Assembly (NCBI RefSeq): GCF_004348895.1 | Contig: NZ_RRZK01000007.1 | Span: 372,001 to 436,000, forward strand | DNA length: 64,000 nucleotides | Direction of reading: 5' to 3' | Origin: Pseudomonas vancouverensis | GTDB lineage: Bacteria; Pseudomonadota; Gammaproteobacteria; Pseudomonadales; Pseudomonadaceae | Shown: in pieces, positions 57,096-64,000 of the stretch | Layout: each line of letters begins with the position of its first letter | Numbering within the stretch: the stretch's first letter is position 1 | Position numbers and translations under genes: made by a program | The notes under the pieces: model-generated | Databases searched by the model: none | What the model was told of the DNA's origin: nothing | What the model saw: the letters and a program-made list of their open reading frames with translations, nothing else

Positions 57096-58409
57096 ATGAA
57101 TGCCCGTGCTCAACAGCCTGCCCCGCCCCAGCAGCACACCGCGTCCTATTACGCCGCCAGCAGCCTGCCGCAGCCCGAATACCCGGCGCTAAAGGGTGAA
57201 GTGCTGGCCGATGTATGCGTGGTCGGTGGCGGGTTTTCCGGGTTGAACACGGCGCTTGAACTGGCCGAACGTGGCCTGAATGTGGTGTTGCTGGAAGCAC
57301 GCAGGATCGGCTGGGGCGCCAGCGGGCGCAATGGCGGGCAGTTGATTCGCGGCGTCGGTCACGGTCTCGATCAGTTCAGCAATGTAGTCGGCATCGAAGG
57401 CGTGCGGCAGATGAAGCTCATGGGGCTGGAGGCGGTGGAAATCGTCCGCCAACGCGTTAAGCGTTTCCAGATCCCCTGCGACTTGACCTGGGGCTACTGC
57501 GACCTCGCCAACAAACCGAAAGACCTGGAAGGATTTGCCGAGGACGCCGAAGAACTGCACGGCCTCGGTTATCGCTACGAAACGCGATTGCTGCAAGCCC
57601 ACGAGATGCACACCGTGGTCGGCTCAAAGCGCTATGTCGGCGGTCTGATCGACATGGGCTCGGGGCATCTGCATCCACTGAACCTGGCCCTGGGTGAAGC
57701 CGCTGCCGCGCAGCAACTGGGCGTAAAGCTGTTCGAGCAATCCGCCGTCACCCGCATCGACTACGGTTCCGAGGTGAAGGTGCATACCGCTCAGGGCTCG
57801 GTGCGCGCCAAGACCCTGGTACTGGGTTGCAACGCCTACCTGAACAATCTCAACCCGGAGCTCAGCGGCAAAGTATTGCCCGCGGGCAGCTATATCATCG
57901 CCACCGAGCCGTTGAGCGAAGCGCAGGCCCATGACCTGTTGCCGCAGAACATGGCGGTCTGTGATCAACGGGTGGCGCTGGATTACTACCGACTCTCGGC
58001 GGACAGGCGCCTGCTGTTCGGTGGCGCCTGTCATTACTCGGGCCGCGATCCGAAAGACATTGCTGCGTACATGCAGCCGAAGATGCTCGACGTTTTCCCG
58101 CAATTGGCGGGCGTGAAGATCGACTATCAGTGGGGCGGCATGATCGGCATCGGCGCCAACCGCCTGCCGCAGATCGGGCGACTCAAGGATCAACCCAATG
58201 TGTACTACGCCCAGGCCTATTCCGGGCACGGCGTGAACGCCACGCACCTGGCGGGCAAATTGCTCGCCGAAGCGATCAGCGGGCAACAGGGCGGCGGGTT
58301 CGATCTGTTCGCCAAGGTGCCGCACATCACCTTCCCCGGCGGTAAGCATTTGCGTTCGCCGTTGTTGGCATTGGGGATGCTGTGGCATCGGCTTAAAGAG
58401 TTGGTCTGA
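57096..58409 (+). CDS. FAD-dependent oxidoreductase, PuuB/gamma-glutamylputrescine oxidase-like
   Basis: A 437-residue flavoenzyme of the DAO family. The dinucleotide site VVGGGFSGLNTALELAERG lies near residue 37. The FAD-contact text GWGASGRNGGQLIRGVGHGL near 72 and GGMIGIGANRLPQIGR near 348 are found in PuuB and related amine oxidases. PuuB oxidises gamma-glutamylputrescine in E. coli. Pseudomonas genomes carry several such paralogues, so the substrate is uncertain. ATG at 57096 after AGGA. Confidence 0.88.
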   Translation: MNARAQQPAPPQQHTASYYAASSLPQPEYPALKGEVLADVCVVGGGFSGLNTALELAERGLNVVLLEARRIGWGASGRNGGQLIRGVGHGLDQFSNVVGIEGVRQMKLMGLEAVEIVRQRVKRFQIPCDLTWGYCDLANKPKDLEGFAEDAEELHGLGYRYETRLLQAHEMHTVVGSKRYVGGLIDMGSGHLHPLNLALGEAAAAQQLGVKLFEQSAVTRIDYGSEVKVHTAQGSVRAKTLVLGCNAYLNNLNPELSGKVLPAGSYIIATEPLSEAQAHDLLPQNMAVCDQRVALDYYRLSADRRLLFGGACHYSGRDPKDIAAYMQPKMLDVFPQLAGVKIDYQWGGMIGIGANRLPQIGRLKDQPNVYYAQAYSGHGVNATHLAGKLLAEAISGQQGGGFDLFAKVPHITFPGGKHLRSPLLALGMLWHRLKELV

Positions 58410-58457
58410 AAGATTCCCTGCGTCATTGCCGACGCCATCGTCGGATCGCCGCCCGGA

Positions 58458-58545
58458 CCAAGCTCGCTCCCACAGTGTGTGGCGGTGTACACAAGATTTG
58501 CGTTCACCACCGCCCCTTGTGGGAGCGAGCTTGCTCGCGATGAGG
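58458..58545. repeat. REPIN-type inverted repeat (GTGGGAGCGAGC family)
   Basis: ACCAAGCTCGCTCCCACA at the left pairs with TGTGGGAGCGAGCTTGCT at the right around a 46-bp core that contains short self-complementary parts. The same family occurs at 63281-63370 and, singly, at 45108 and 49766. Confidence 0.8.
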
Positions 58546-58553
58546 CCCTGCAC

Positions 58554-58799
58554 TCAGAGCCTCCAGAAAGGCTTCAACCCCTCCTCCCGCGCCTGCTCAC
58601 GGGTCAGCCCGACATCCTTGAGCTGCTCGGGTGTCAGCGCCAGCAACGCCTTGCGCGTGTGCAGACGATGCCAGAACAGATCCCAGCGGCTCATGCAGGA
58701 TGGCGCATTGCGCATGGCCGAATTCCATGCACTGTCCTCCTGCCCTGCCACCAGTTCCTGACTGTGTAACGTCAGCCGCACATCGCTCAAGCCGTTCAT
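58554..58799 (-). CDS. DUF1127 domain protein
   Basis: An 81-residue protein with a C-terminal DUF1127 domain (about 38-70): WDLFWHRLHTRKALLALTPE, then QLKDVGLTREQA. The LxxL-LxDIGL-type core is clear. DUF1127 proteins are small, basic, often stress- or sRNA-linked; some bind RNA. The N-terminal 35 residues are not conserved. The start ATG at 58799 is preceded by AGGAGCAA. It is divergent from a MocR regulator across 179 bp full of TACAG repeats, so that regulator may control it. Confidence 0.85.
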   Translation of the reverse strand: MNGLSDVRLTLHSQELVAGQEDSAWNSAMRNAPSCMSRWDLFWHRLHTRKALLALTPEQLKDVGLTREQAREEGLKPFWRL

Positions 58800-58861
58800 T
58801 TTGATTGCTCCTGTTTACTTGGGTAGCCAGAGATTTCATGATGCGCGAGTGAGCAAAAGCG

Positions 58862-58944
58862 TTACAGATTCAACACCACTGTATTATTTCCATACAGATT
58901 TGCCTTTTACACGACTGAATCCTGTATTTTTGCCTGATCTGTAC
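58862..58944. promoter_or_regulatory. TACAG repeat cluster, candidate MocR operator
   Basis: TTACAGATT (58862-58870) and ATACAGATT (58892-58900) are direct repeats 30 bp apart. Three inverted copies CTGTA lie at 58879, 58922 and 58939. The first ATACAG pairs with the CTGTAT at 58879 as a palindrome with a 7-bp spacer. MocR regulators often bind spaced repeats in divergent promoters. Confidence 0.5.
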
Positions 58945-58978
58945 TGGTCAACCGAATCACCTGCCTCGAGGCTGCACC

Positions 58979-60412
58979 ATGACCCTCTACGTCAACCTGG
59001 CCGAATTGCTCGGCACGCGTATCGAACAGGGCTTCTACCGCCCGGGTGACCGGTTGCCCTCCGTGCGGGCGCTTAGTGTCGAACACGGGGTCAGCCTGAG
59101 CACGGTGCAGCAGGCCTATCGCGTGCTCGAGGACAGTGGCCTGGCCACGCCTCGGCCCAAATCCGGGTACTTCGTGCCGGCCTGTCGTGAGTTGCCTGAA
59201 CTGCCGGCGATTGGCCGCCCGGCCCAGCGTCCGGTGGACATTTCCCAATGGGATCAAGTGCTGGAGCTGATTCGCGCGGTGCCGCGCAAGGACGTGGTGC
59301 AGCTGGGGCGCGGCATGCCGGACATCAACTCGCCGACCATGAAACCGCTGCTGCGGGATCTGGCGCGCATCAGTCGTCGGCAGGACATGCCAGGCCTGTA
59401 TTACGACAACATCCACGGCAATCTCGAGCTGCGCGAACAGATCGCCCGGCTGATGCTCGATTCCGGGTGCCAGTTGAGCCCCAGCGATCTGGTGATCACC
59501 ACCGGGTGTCATGAAGCGCTGTCCACCAGCATCCGCGCGATCTGCGAGCCGGGGGACATTGTCGCGGTGGACTCACCGAGCTTTCACGGCGCCATGCAGA
59601 CCCTCAAGGGCCTGGGCATGAAGGCCCTGGAAATACCGACCGATCCGCTGACTGGCATCAGCCTCGACGCGCTGGAGCTAGCGCTGGAACAATGGCCGAT
59701 CAAGGTCATTCAGCTGACCCCCAACTGCAACAACCCGCTCGGCTACATCATGCCGGAGTCGCGCAAACGCGCGCTGCTGAACCTCGCCCAGCGTTTTGAC
59801 GTGGCGATCATCGAGGACGATGTGTATGGCGAACTGGCCTACACCTACCCGCGCCCGCGCACCATCAAGTCCTTCGACGAGGACGGCCGCGTGCTGCTGT
59901 GCAGCTCGTTTTCCAAGACCCTGGCACCCGGTCTGCGCATCGGCTGGGTCGCACCCGGCCGGTATCTGGAGCGGGTGCTGCACATGAAGTACATCAGCAC
60001 CGGCTCCACCGCCCCGCAACCGCAAATCGCCATCGCCGAGTTCCTCAAGGGCGGCCACTTCGAACCGCATCTGCGCCGCATGCGTACGCAATACCAGCGC
60101 AACCGCGACGTGATGATCGACTGGGTAACCCGTTACTTCCCGGCCGGCACCCGGGCCAGTCGCCCGCAAGGCAGCTTTATGCTCTGGGTCGAACTGCCGG
60201 AAGGCTTCGATACCCTGAAACTCAATCGCGCCTTGCACGATCAGGGTGTACAGATTGCTGTCGGCAGCATTTTTTCCGCCTCGGGCAAGTACCGCAATTG
60301 CCTGCGGATGAACTACGCTGCCAAGCCAACACCGCTCATCGAGGAAGCCGTACGCAAGGTTGGCGCAACAGCGATCAGGCTGCTGGCGGAAACCGACTCG
60401 TTGACCGACTGA
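58979..60412 (+). CDS. MocR-type GntR/aminotransferase regulator
   Basis: A 477-residue fusion of a GntR winged HTH (residues 1-70: PGDRLPSVRALSVEHGVSLS and VQQAYRVLEDSGLATPRPKS) and a type I aminotransferase fold. The PLP lysine lies in SSFSKTLAPGLRIGWVAPG near residue 312. LYYDNIHGNLELREQIARLM and PNCNNPLGYIMPESRKRALL are aminotransferase blocks. MocR regulators sense PLP, amino acids or GABA. The effector is unknown. ATG at 58979. It is divergent from the DUF1127 gene. Confidence 0.9.
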   Translation: MTLYVNLAELLGTRIEQGFYRPGDRLPSVRALSVEHGVSLSTVQQAYRVLEDSGLATPRPKSGYFVPACRELPELPAIGRPAQRPVDISQWDQVLELIRAVPRKDVVQLGRGMPDINSPTMKPLLRDLARISRRQDMPGLYYDNIHGNLELREQIARLMLDSGCQLSPSDLVITTGCHEALSTSIRAICEPGDIVAVDSPSFHGAMQTLKGLGMKALEIPTDPLTGISLDALELALEQWPIKVIQLTPNCNNPLGYIMPESRKRALLNLAQRFDVAIIEDDVYGELAYTYPRPRTIKSFDEDGRVLLCSSFSKTLAPGLRIGWVAPGRYLERVLHMKYISTGSTAPQPQIAIAEFLKGGHFEPHLRRMRTQYQRNRDVMIDWVTRYFPAGTRASRPQGSFMLWVELPEGFDTLKLNRALHDQGVQIAVGSIFSASGKYRNCLRMNYAAKPTPLIEEAVRKVGATAIRLLAETDSLTD

Positions 60413-60472
60413 CCTTTATCCGGAAGCCGTCGTCCATATGCCAACACACGCCGCCAATCGGAACGATCCTAC

Positions 60473-62050
60473 GTGAGAGTCAGACAATCCCTGCTCGCTC
60501 TTCTGTTGCTCGCTTCGATCCTGGGCGGTTGCGCCAACGTCGACGTACAGCGCATCCCCAGTCAGGCACTGCCGGCGTCAGACTCGGCCTTCGGTCGTTC
60601 GGTCCGGGCGCAAGCAGCCCCCTATCAAGGGCAGTCCGGTTTTCGCTTGTTGCCTGACAGCACCGAAGCGTTCACGGCCCGCGCCGAACTGATCCGCAAC
60701 GCGCAAAGCAGCCTCGATCTGCAGTACTACATCGTGCACGACGGCATCAGCACACGCATGCTGATCGAAGAACTGCTCAAAGCCGCCGACCGTGGCGTTC
60801 GCGTGCGAATCCTGCTGGATGACACCGCCACTGATGGCCTGGACCTGGTCATCGCCACCCTCGCCGTGCATCCGAACATTCAGATCCGCGTGTTCAACCC
60901 GCTGAACCTGGGTCGCAGTACAGGCGTGACGCGCACCATGGGCCGTCTGTTCAACCTGTCGCAGCAGCACCGACGCATGCACAACAAGCTGTGGCTGGCG
61001 GACAACAGCATGGCCATCGTTGGCGGGCGCAATCTGGGTGACGAGTATTTCGATGCCGAGCCGAACATGAACTTCACCGACATCGACATGCTCGGCGTCG
61101 GCCCGGTTGCCGAGCAGCTCGGGCACAGCTTCGACCAGTACTGGAACAGCGCCCTGAGCAAGCCGATCGACGAATTCCTGTCGAGCAAGCCGACCGCCAG
61201 GGACCTGGAAAACACCCGCGCCAAACTGGAAGCGTCCCTGGCCGAAACTCGCCAGCAAAACCACGCGCTCTATCAACACCTGATGCGCTACACCCGCCAC
61301 CCGCGGCTGGATATCTGGCGCCGGGAGCTGATCTGGGCGTGGAACCAGGCTTTGTGGGATGCACCCAGCAAGGTACTGGCCGATGGCGAACCTGATCCAC
61401 AACTGCTGCTGACGACCCAATTGGCGCCGGAGTTGGAAAAAGTCAGCAAGGAACTGATTCTGATCTCTGCGTACTTCGTGCCCGGCCAGCCTGGGCTGGT
61501 GTACCTCACCGGACGCGCTGACGCGGGCGTCTCGGTGAGTCTGCTGACCAATGCACTGGAAGCCACCGACGTGCCGGCCGTGCACGGTGGCTATGCGCCC
61601 TACCGTAAGGCCTTGCTGGAGCATGGCGTGAAGCTGTTTGAGTTGCGTCGTCAGCCCGGTGAAGGCAGCGGTGGCGGCGGTAGCGGCCCGCACCTGTTTT
61701 CCAGCAAGGGTTATCGCGGGTCCGACTCAAGCCTGCACAGCAAGGCGATGATCTTTGACCGTCAGAAATCCTTTGTCGGCTCGTTCAACTTCGATCCGCG
61801 TTCGGTGCTGTGGAACACAGAAGTCGGTGTGCTGGTAGACAGTCCGGAACTGGCGGCGCGGGTTCGCGAACTGGCGCTGCAAGGTATGGCACCGGCCTTG
61901 AGTTATGAGGTGAAACTGGAGAATGACCAGGTGGTGTGGGTCACCGAGGATGACGGACAGCTGCACACCCTGACCACAGAACCGGGGAGCTGGTGGCGGC
62001 GCTTCAATGCCTGGCTTAGCAACACGGTCGGGCTGGAGCGGATGCTGTAG
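60473..62050 (+). CDS. Phospholipase D-family lipoprotein (ClsC-like)
   Basis: A 525-residue protein with a lipoprotein signal (MRVRQSLLALLLLASILGGC, lipobox LGGC at about residues 17-20). Two HKD motifs are present: HNKLWLADNS near residue 169 and HSKAMIFDRQKS near 422, so a phosphatidyltransferase or phospholipase D reaction is expected. Linker GGRNLGDEYFD follows the first. E. coli ClsC (YmdC) makes cardiolipin from phosphatidylglycerol and phosphatidylethanolamine. The start is GTG at 60473. It follows the MocR gene by 60 nt on the same strand. Confidence 0.88.
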   Translation: MRVRQSLLALLLLASILGGCANVDVQRIPSQALPASDSAFGRSVRAQAAPYQGQSGFRLLPDSTEAFTARAELIRNAQSSLDLQYYIVHDGISTRMLIEELLKAADRGVRVRILLDDTATDGLDLVIATLAVHPNIQIRVFNPLNLGRSTGVTRTMGRLFNLSQQHRRMHNKLWLADNSMAIVGGRNLGDEYFDAEPNMNFTDIDMLGVGPVAEQLGHSFDQYWNSALSKPIDEFLSSKPTARDLENTRAKLEASLAETRQQNHALYQHLMRYTRHPRLDIWRRELIWAWNQALWDAPSKVLADGEPDPQLLLTTQLAPELEKVSKELILISAYFVPGQPGLVYLTGRADAGVSVSLLTNALEATDVPAVHGGYAPYRKALLEHGVKLFELRRQPGEGSGGGGSGPHLFSSKGYRGSDSSLHSKAMIFDRQKSFVGSFNFDPRSVLWNTEVGVLVDSPELAARVRELALQGMAPALSYEVKLENDQVVWVTEDDGQLHTLTTEPGSWWRRFNAWLSNTVGLERML

Positions 62051-62090
62051 GGATCGCAGCCAGCAGGCTGCGATCGGTCGATTTCCGTCG

Positions 62091-63233
62091 TTATGCAGGT
62101 TGCGCCGTGCCAAACGCCCCCTGGCGCGACACCACGATCAACACCCCCAAAGCGCCCACGGCCATCAGCAACGGCAACGCATGCCCGCTGATCCACTGGC
62201 TGCCAGCGCCGGCCAGCAAAGGCCCAATCAGGCAGCCAATGCCCCACAGCTGGGCAATGTGCGCGTTGGCCCGAACCAGCGCATCGTCGCGATAGCGCTC
62301 GCCGATCAGGATCAGCGACAAGGTAAACAACCCGCCGGCACTGGCACCGAACAACACCCACAGCGGCCAGATCAGCAAGGTGTCGATCAGCAACGGGATC
62401 GCCAGGCTCGACACCAGCAACACCACCGCACAGCCGGTAAACAAGGCGCGTCGTGACAGGCGATCCGCCAGGGCGCCAATCGGCAGTTGCAACAGGGCAT
62501 CGCCGACCACCACCGTACTGACCATCGCCAAGGCGATTTCCGAGGTGAAGCCCTGGCGCAGGCAATAGACCGGCAACAGCGTCAGGATCATTGCTTCGAA
62601 TGCGGCAAACAGCGACACGGCCCAGGCAATCGCCGGCAGATCACGGCAGAAGCCCAGCAGGTCCCTCAAGGTCACGCTGGCGGCCTCGCTGCTGGGCGCA
62701 CCGCTGCGACCCAGCAACAACAGGGGCGCAACCAGCAACAAGCCAACAGCCACCCATAAGCCGTAATCGTGCTCGGTACCGATAAAACCCAGCAACACGG
62801 GGCCGGCCAACTGGCTCAGTGCGTAACTGCAGCCATACAGCGCCACCAGCCGCCCCCGCCACTCCTCGACCACCAACTGGTTGATCCAGCTTTCACCGAG
62901 GATAAATACCAGGGTCAGGATCACCCCGATCATCAAGCGCAGCACCAGCCAGATCGGATAGCTCGGCAACAGCGCCAATACGCCAATGGAAACAGCCCCG
63001 GCCCACAGGCACAGCCGCATCAGATTGGCGGTGCCGAAACGTGCCGCCAGATCGCTGGAAATTTTCGCCCCCAGTAACACACCGATGGCCGGCATCGCCG
63101 CCATCACGCCAATGGCGAACGAGCCATAACCCCAGCTTTCGAGGCGAAACGAAACCAGCGGCATGCTGATGCCCAAGGCCAGGCCGACACTCAGGACAGA
63201 CGCCAAAACGGCGAAATACGTTGCCCAACGCAT
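62091..63233 (-). CDS. MFS transporter
   Basis: A 380-residue MFS carrier with about twelve hydrophobic segments. The N-terminal half has AIGVMAAMPAIGVLLGAKIS and RFGTANLMRLCLWAGAVSIG near residue 64, and the inter-domain loop reads LGRSGAPSSEAASVTLRDLL. It resembles the YcaD group of unknown substrate. ATG at 63233. A REPIN lies between it and the aldehyde dehydrogenase gene, so the two are separately transcribed or linked by read-through. Confidence 0.88.
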   Translation of the reverse strand: MRWATYFAVLASVLSVGLALGISMPLVSFRLESWGYGSFAIGVMAAMPAIGVLLGAKISSDLAARFGTANLMRLCLWAGAVSIGVLALLPSYPIWLVLRLMIGVILTLVFILGESWINQLVVEEWRGRLVALYGCSYALSQLAGPVLLGFIGTEHDYGLWVAVGLLLVAPLLLLGRSGAPSSEAASVTLRDLLGFCRDLPAIAWAVSLFAAFEAMILTLLPVYCLRQGFTSEIALAMVSTVVVGDALLQLPIGALADRLSRRALFTGCAVVLLVSSLAIPLLIDTLLIWPLWVLFGASAGGLFTLSLILIGERYRDDALVRANAHIAQLWGIGCLIGPLLAGAGSQWISGHALPLLMAVGALGVLIVVSRQGAFGTAQPA

Positions 63234-63280
63234 GTTCCACGCTCCTGTGGATAATTATTTTTCGAGGCTGCACAAAACAA

Positions 63281-63370
63281 TGTGGGAGCGAGCTTGCTCA
63301 CGGTAGTGGCGCAACATTCAACATTGAAGTCGACTGTTACACCGCTATCGCGAGCAAGCTCGCTCCCACA
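63281..63370. repeat. REPIN-type inverted repeat (GTGGGAGCGAGC family)
   Basis: TGTGGGAGCGAGCTTGCTC at the left pairs with GAGCAAGCTCGCTCCCACA at the right, around a core of about 50 bp. It is the same family as 58458-58545. Confidence 0.85.
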
Positions 63371-63420
63371 GGGATCTGCGACGTCAGGAGCCCGATTAAC
63401 CATCGGACTCCTTCACTGGC

Positions 63421-64000
63421 TTACAACTTGATCCAGGTCGCCTTCAGCTCGGTGTATTTGTCGAACGCGTGCAGCGATTTGTCACGACCGTTGCCCGATT
63501 GCTTGAAGCCACCAAACGGAGCGGTCATGTCGCCGCCGTCGTATTGGTTGACCCACACGCTACCGGCACGCAGGGCGCGGGCGGTCAGGTGAGCCTTGGA
63601 AATGTCGGCAGTCCACACCGCAGCGGCCAGGCCGTACGGAGTATCGTTGGCGATGGCCACCGCTTCTTCGGCGCTGTCGAAAGCGATCACCGACAGAACC
63701 GGGCCGAAGATCTCTTCCTGGGCGATTTTCATCGCGTTGCTCACGCCGTCGAAAATCGTCGGCTCAACGTAGGTGCCGCCGGTTTCCTGCAGCGTACGCT
63801 TGCCACCGGCCACCAGCTTGGCGCCATCGGCATGACCGGATTCGATGTAGGACAGCACGGTGTTCATCTGCTGAGTATCGACCAGCGCACCGACGTTGGT
63901 AGCTGGGTCCAGCGGATTGCCCGGCTTCCAGGTTTTCAGCGCTTCGATCACCAGTGGCAGGAATTTGTCCTTGATCGAACGCTCGACCAGCAGGCGCGAG
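63421..64000 (-). CDS. Aldehyde dehydrogenase, KauB/PuuC-like (5' end outside window)
   Basis: The visible 193 residues are the C-terminal part of an NAD(P)-dependent aldehyde dehydrogenase of about 500 residues. GPVLSVIAFDSAEEAVAIAN and NDTPYGLAAAVWTADI contain the conserved dehydrogenase core; GSVWVNQYDGGDMTAPFGGF and KQSGNGRDKSLHAFDKYTEL are typical of gamma-glutamyl-aminobutyraldehyde dehydrogenases. The catalytic cysteine lies just upstream, beyond the window edge. The frame stays open to base 64000; a GTG at 63951 is internal. P. aeruginosa KauB (PA5312) is the likely equivalent by position. Confidence 0.88.
   Translation of the reverse strand, partial: SRLLVERSIKDKFLPLVIEALKTWKPGNPLDPATNVGALVDTQQMNTVLSYIESGHADGAKLVAGGKRTLQETGGTYVEPTIFDGVSNAMKIAQEEIFGPVLSVIAFDSAEEAVAIANDTPYGLAAAVWTADISKAHLTARALRAGSVWVNQYDGGDMTAPFGGFKQSGNGRDKSLHAFDKYTELKATWIKL

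Overview
The window is a GC-rich bacterial chromosome segment from a Pseudomonas, most likely of the P. fluorescens group. The evidence is the Pseudomonas-specific alginate/haem block (algP, an FKBP, algQ, dsbB, hemYXDC, algR, argH), SutA, the DadR/DadA/RidA/DadX alanine block, and a gene order that from memory follows the P. aeruginosa PAO1 stretch from ppx to kauB. Dispersed REP/REPIN palindromes of the kind common in P. fluorescens fill many gaps. I see no rRNA, tRNA, CRISPR array, prophage, insertion sequence or integron. This is core chromosome, not an accessory island.

Layout. (1) 1-4.7 kb: polyphosphate turnover (ppx end, convergent ppk) with hemB just upstream of ppk. (2) 4.9-13.6 kb: membrane and envelope genes (DedA protein, fatty acid hydroxylase, elbB, YaiI protein, a cytochrome c/FTR1 iron permease fusion, LysE exporter, small MscS channel, YheS-type ABC-F ATPase). 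(3) 13.6-24.5 kb: TIGR02444 gene, algP with its KPAA repeats, FKBP lipoprotein-like isomerase, algQ (Rsd), dsbB, the overlapping hemC-hemD-hemX-hemY operon, algR, and divergent argH. The sensor kinase gene algZ (fimS), which sits between algR and argH in P. aeruginosa, is absent. (4) 24.6-36 kb: GST, two small conserved proteins, cyaA, rnk, a DUF1289 gene and cyaY, then lptM-lysA-dapF-DUF484-xerC-HAD, then sutA and yjbQ. (5) 36-49.7 kb: glnK-amtB, ubiK, yifB, a chemoreceptor with a good sigma-28 promoter, a LysR regulator, a MATE pump, a proE-like EAL protein, rep and xpt. (6) 49.8-64 kb: CoA hydrolase/transferase, cytochrome c5, XRE-cupin regulator, the dadA-ridA-dadX operon with divergent dadR, a YkgJ protein, a PuuB-like oxidase, a DUF1127 gene divergent from a MocR regulator, a phospholipase D-type lipoprotein, an MFS carrier, and the end of an aldehyde dehydrogenase like KauB/PuuC.

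How the genes work together. hemB, hemC and hemD supply early tetrapyrrole steps. glnK-amtB handles ammonium. cyaA makes cAMP. dadA-ridA-dadX catabolises alanine, with RidA positioned to clear reactive imines. The PuuB-like oxidase, XRE-cupin regulator and KauB-like dehydrogenase suggest amine or polyamine catabolism, although they are scattered.

I did not find a convincing new multi-gene system. The most unusual signals are an AlgR receiver that has lost its conserved switch threonine (Met82) next to a missing algZ, an AlgR-type box upstream of algR itself, dense TACAG repeats between the DUF1127 and MocR genes, and an 11-bp direct repeat 33 bp apart in the hemB/dedA gap.
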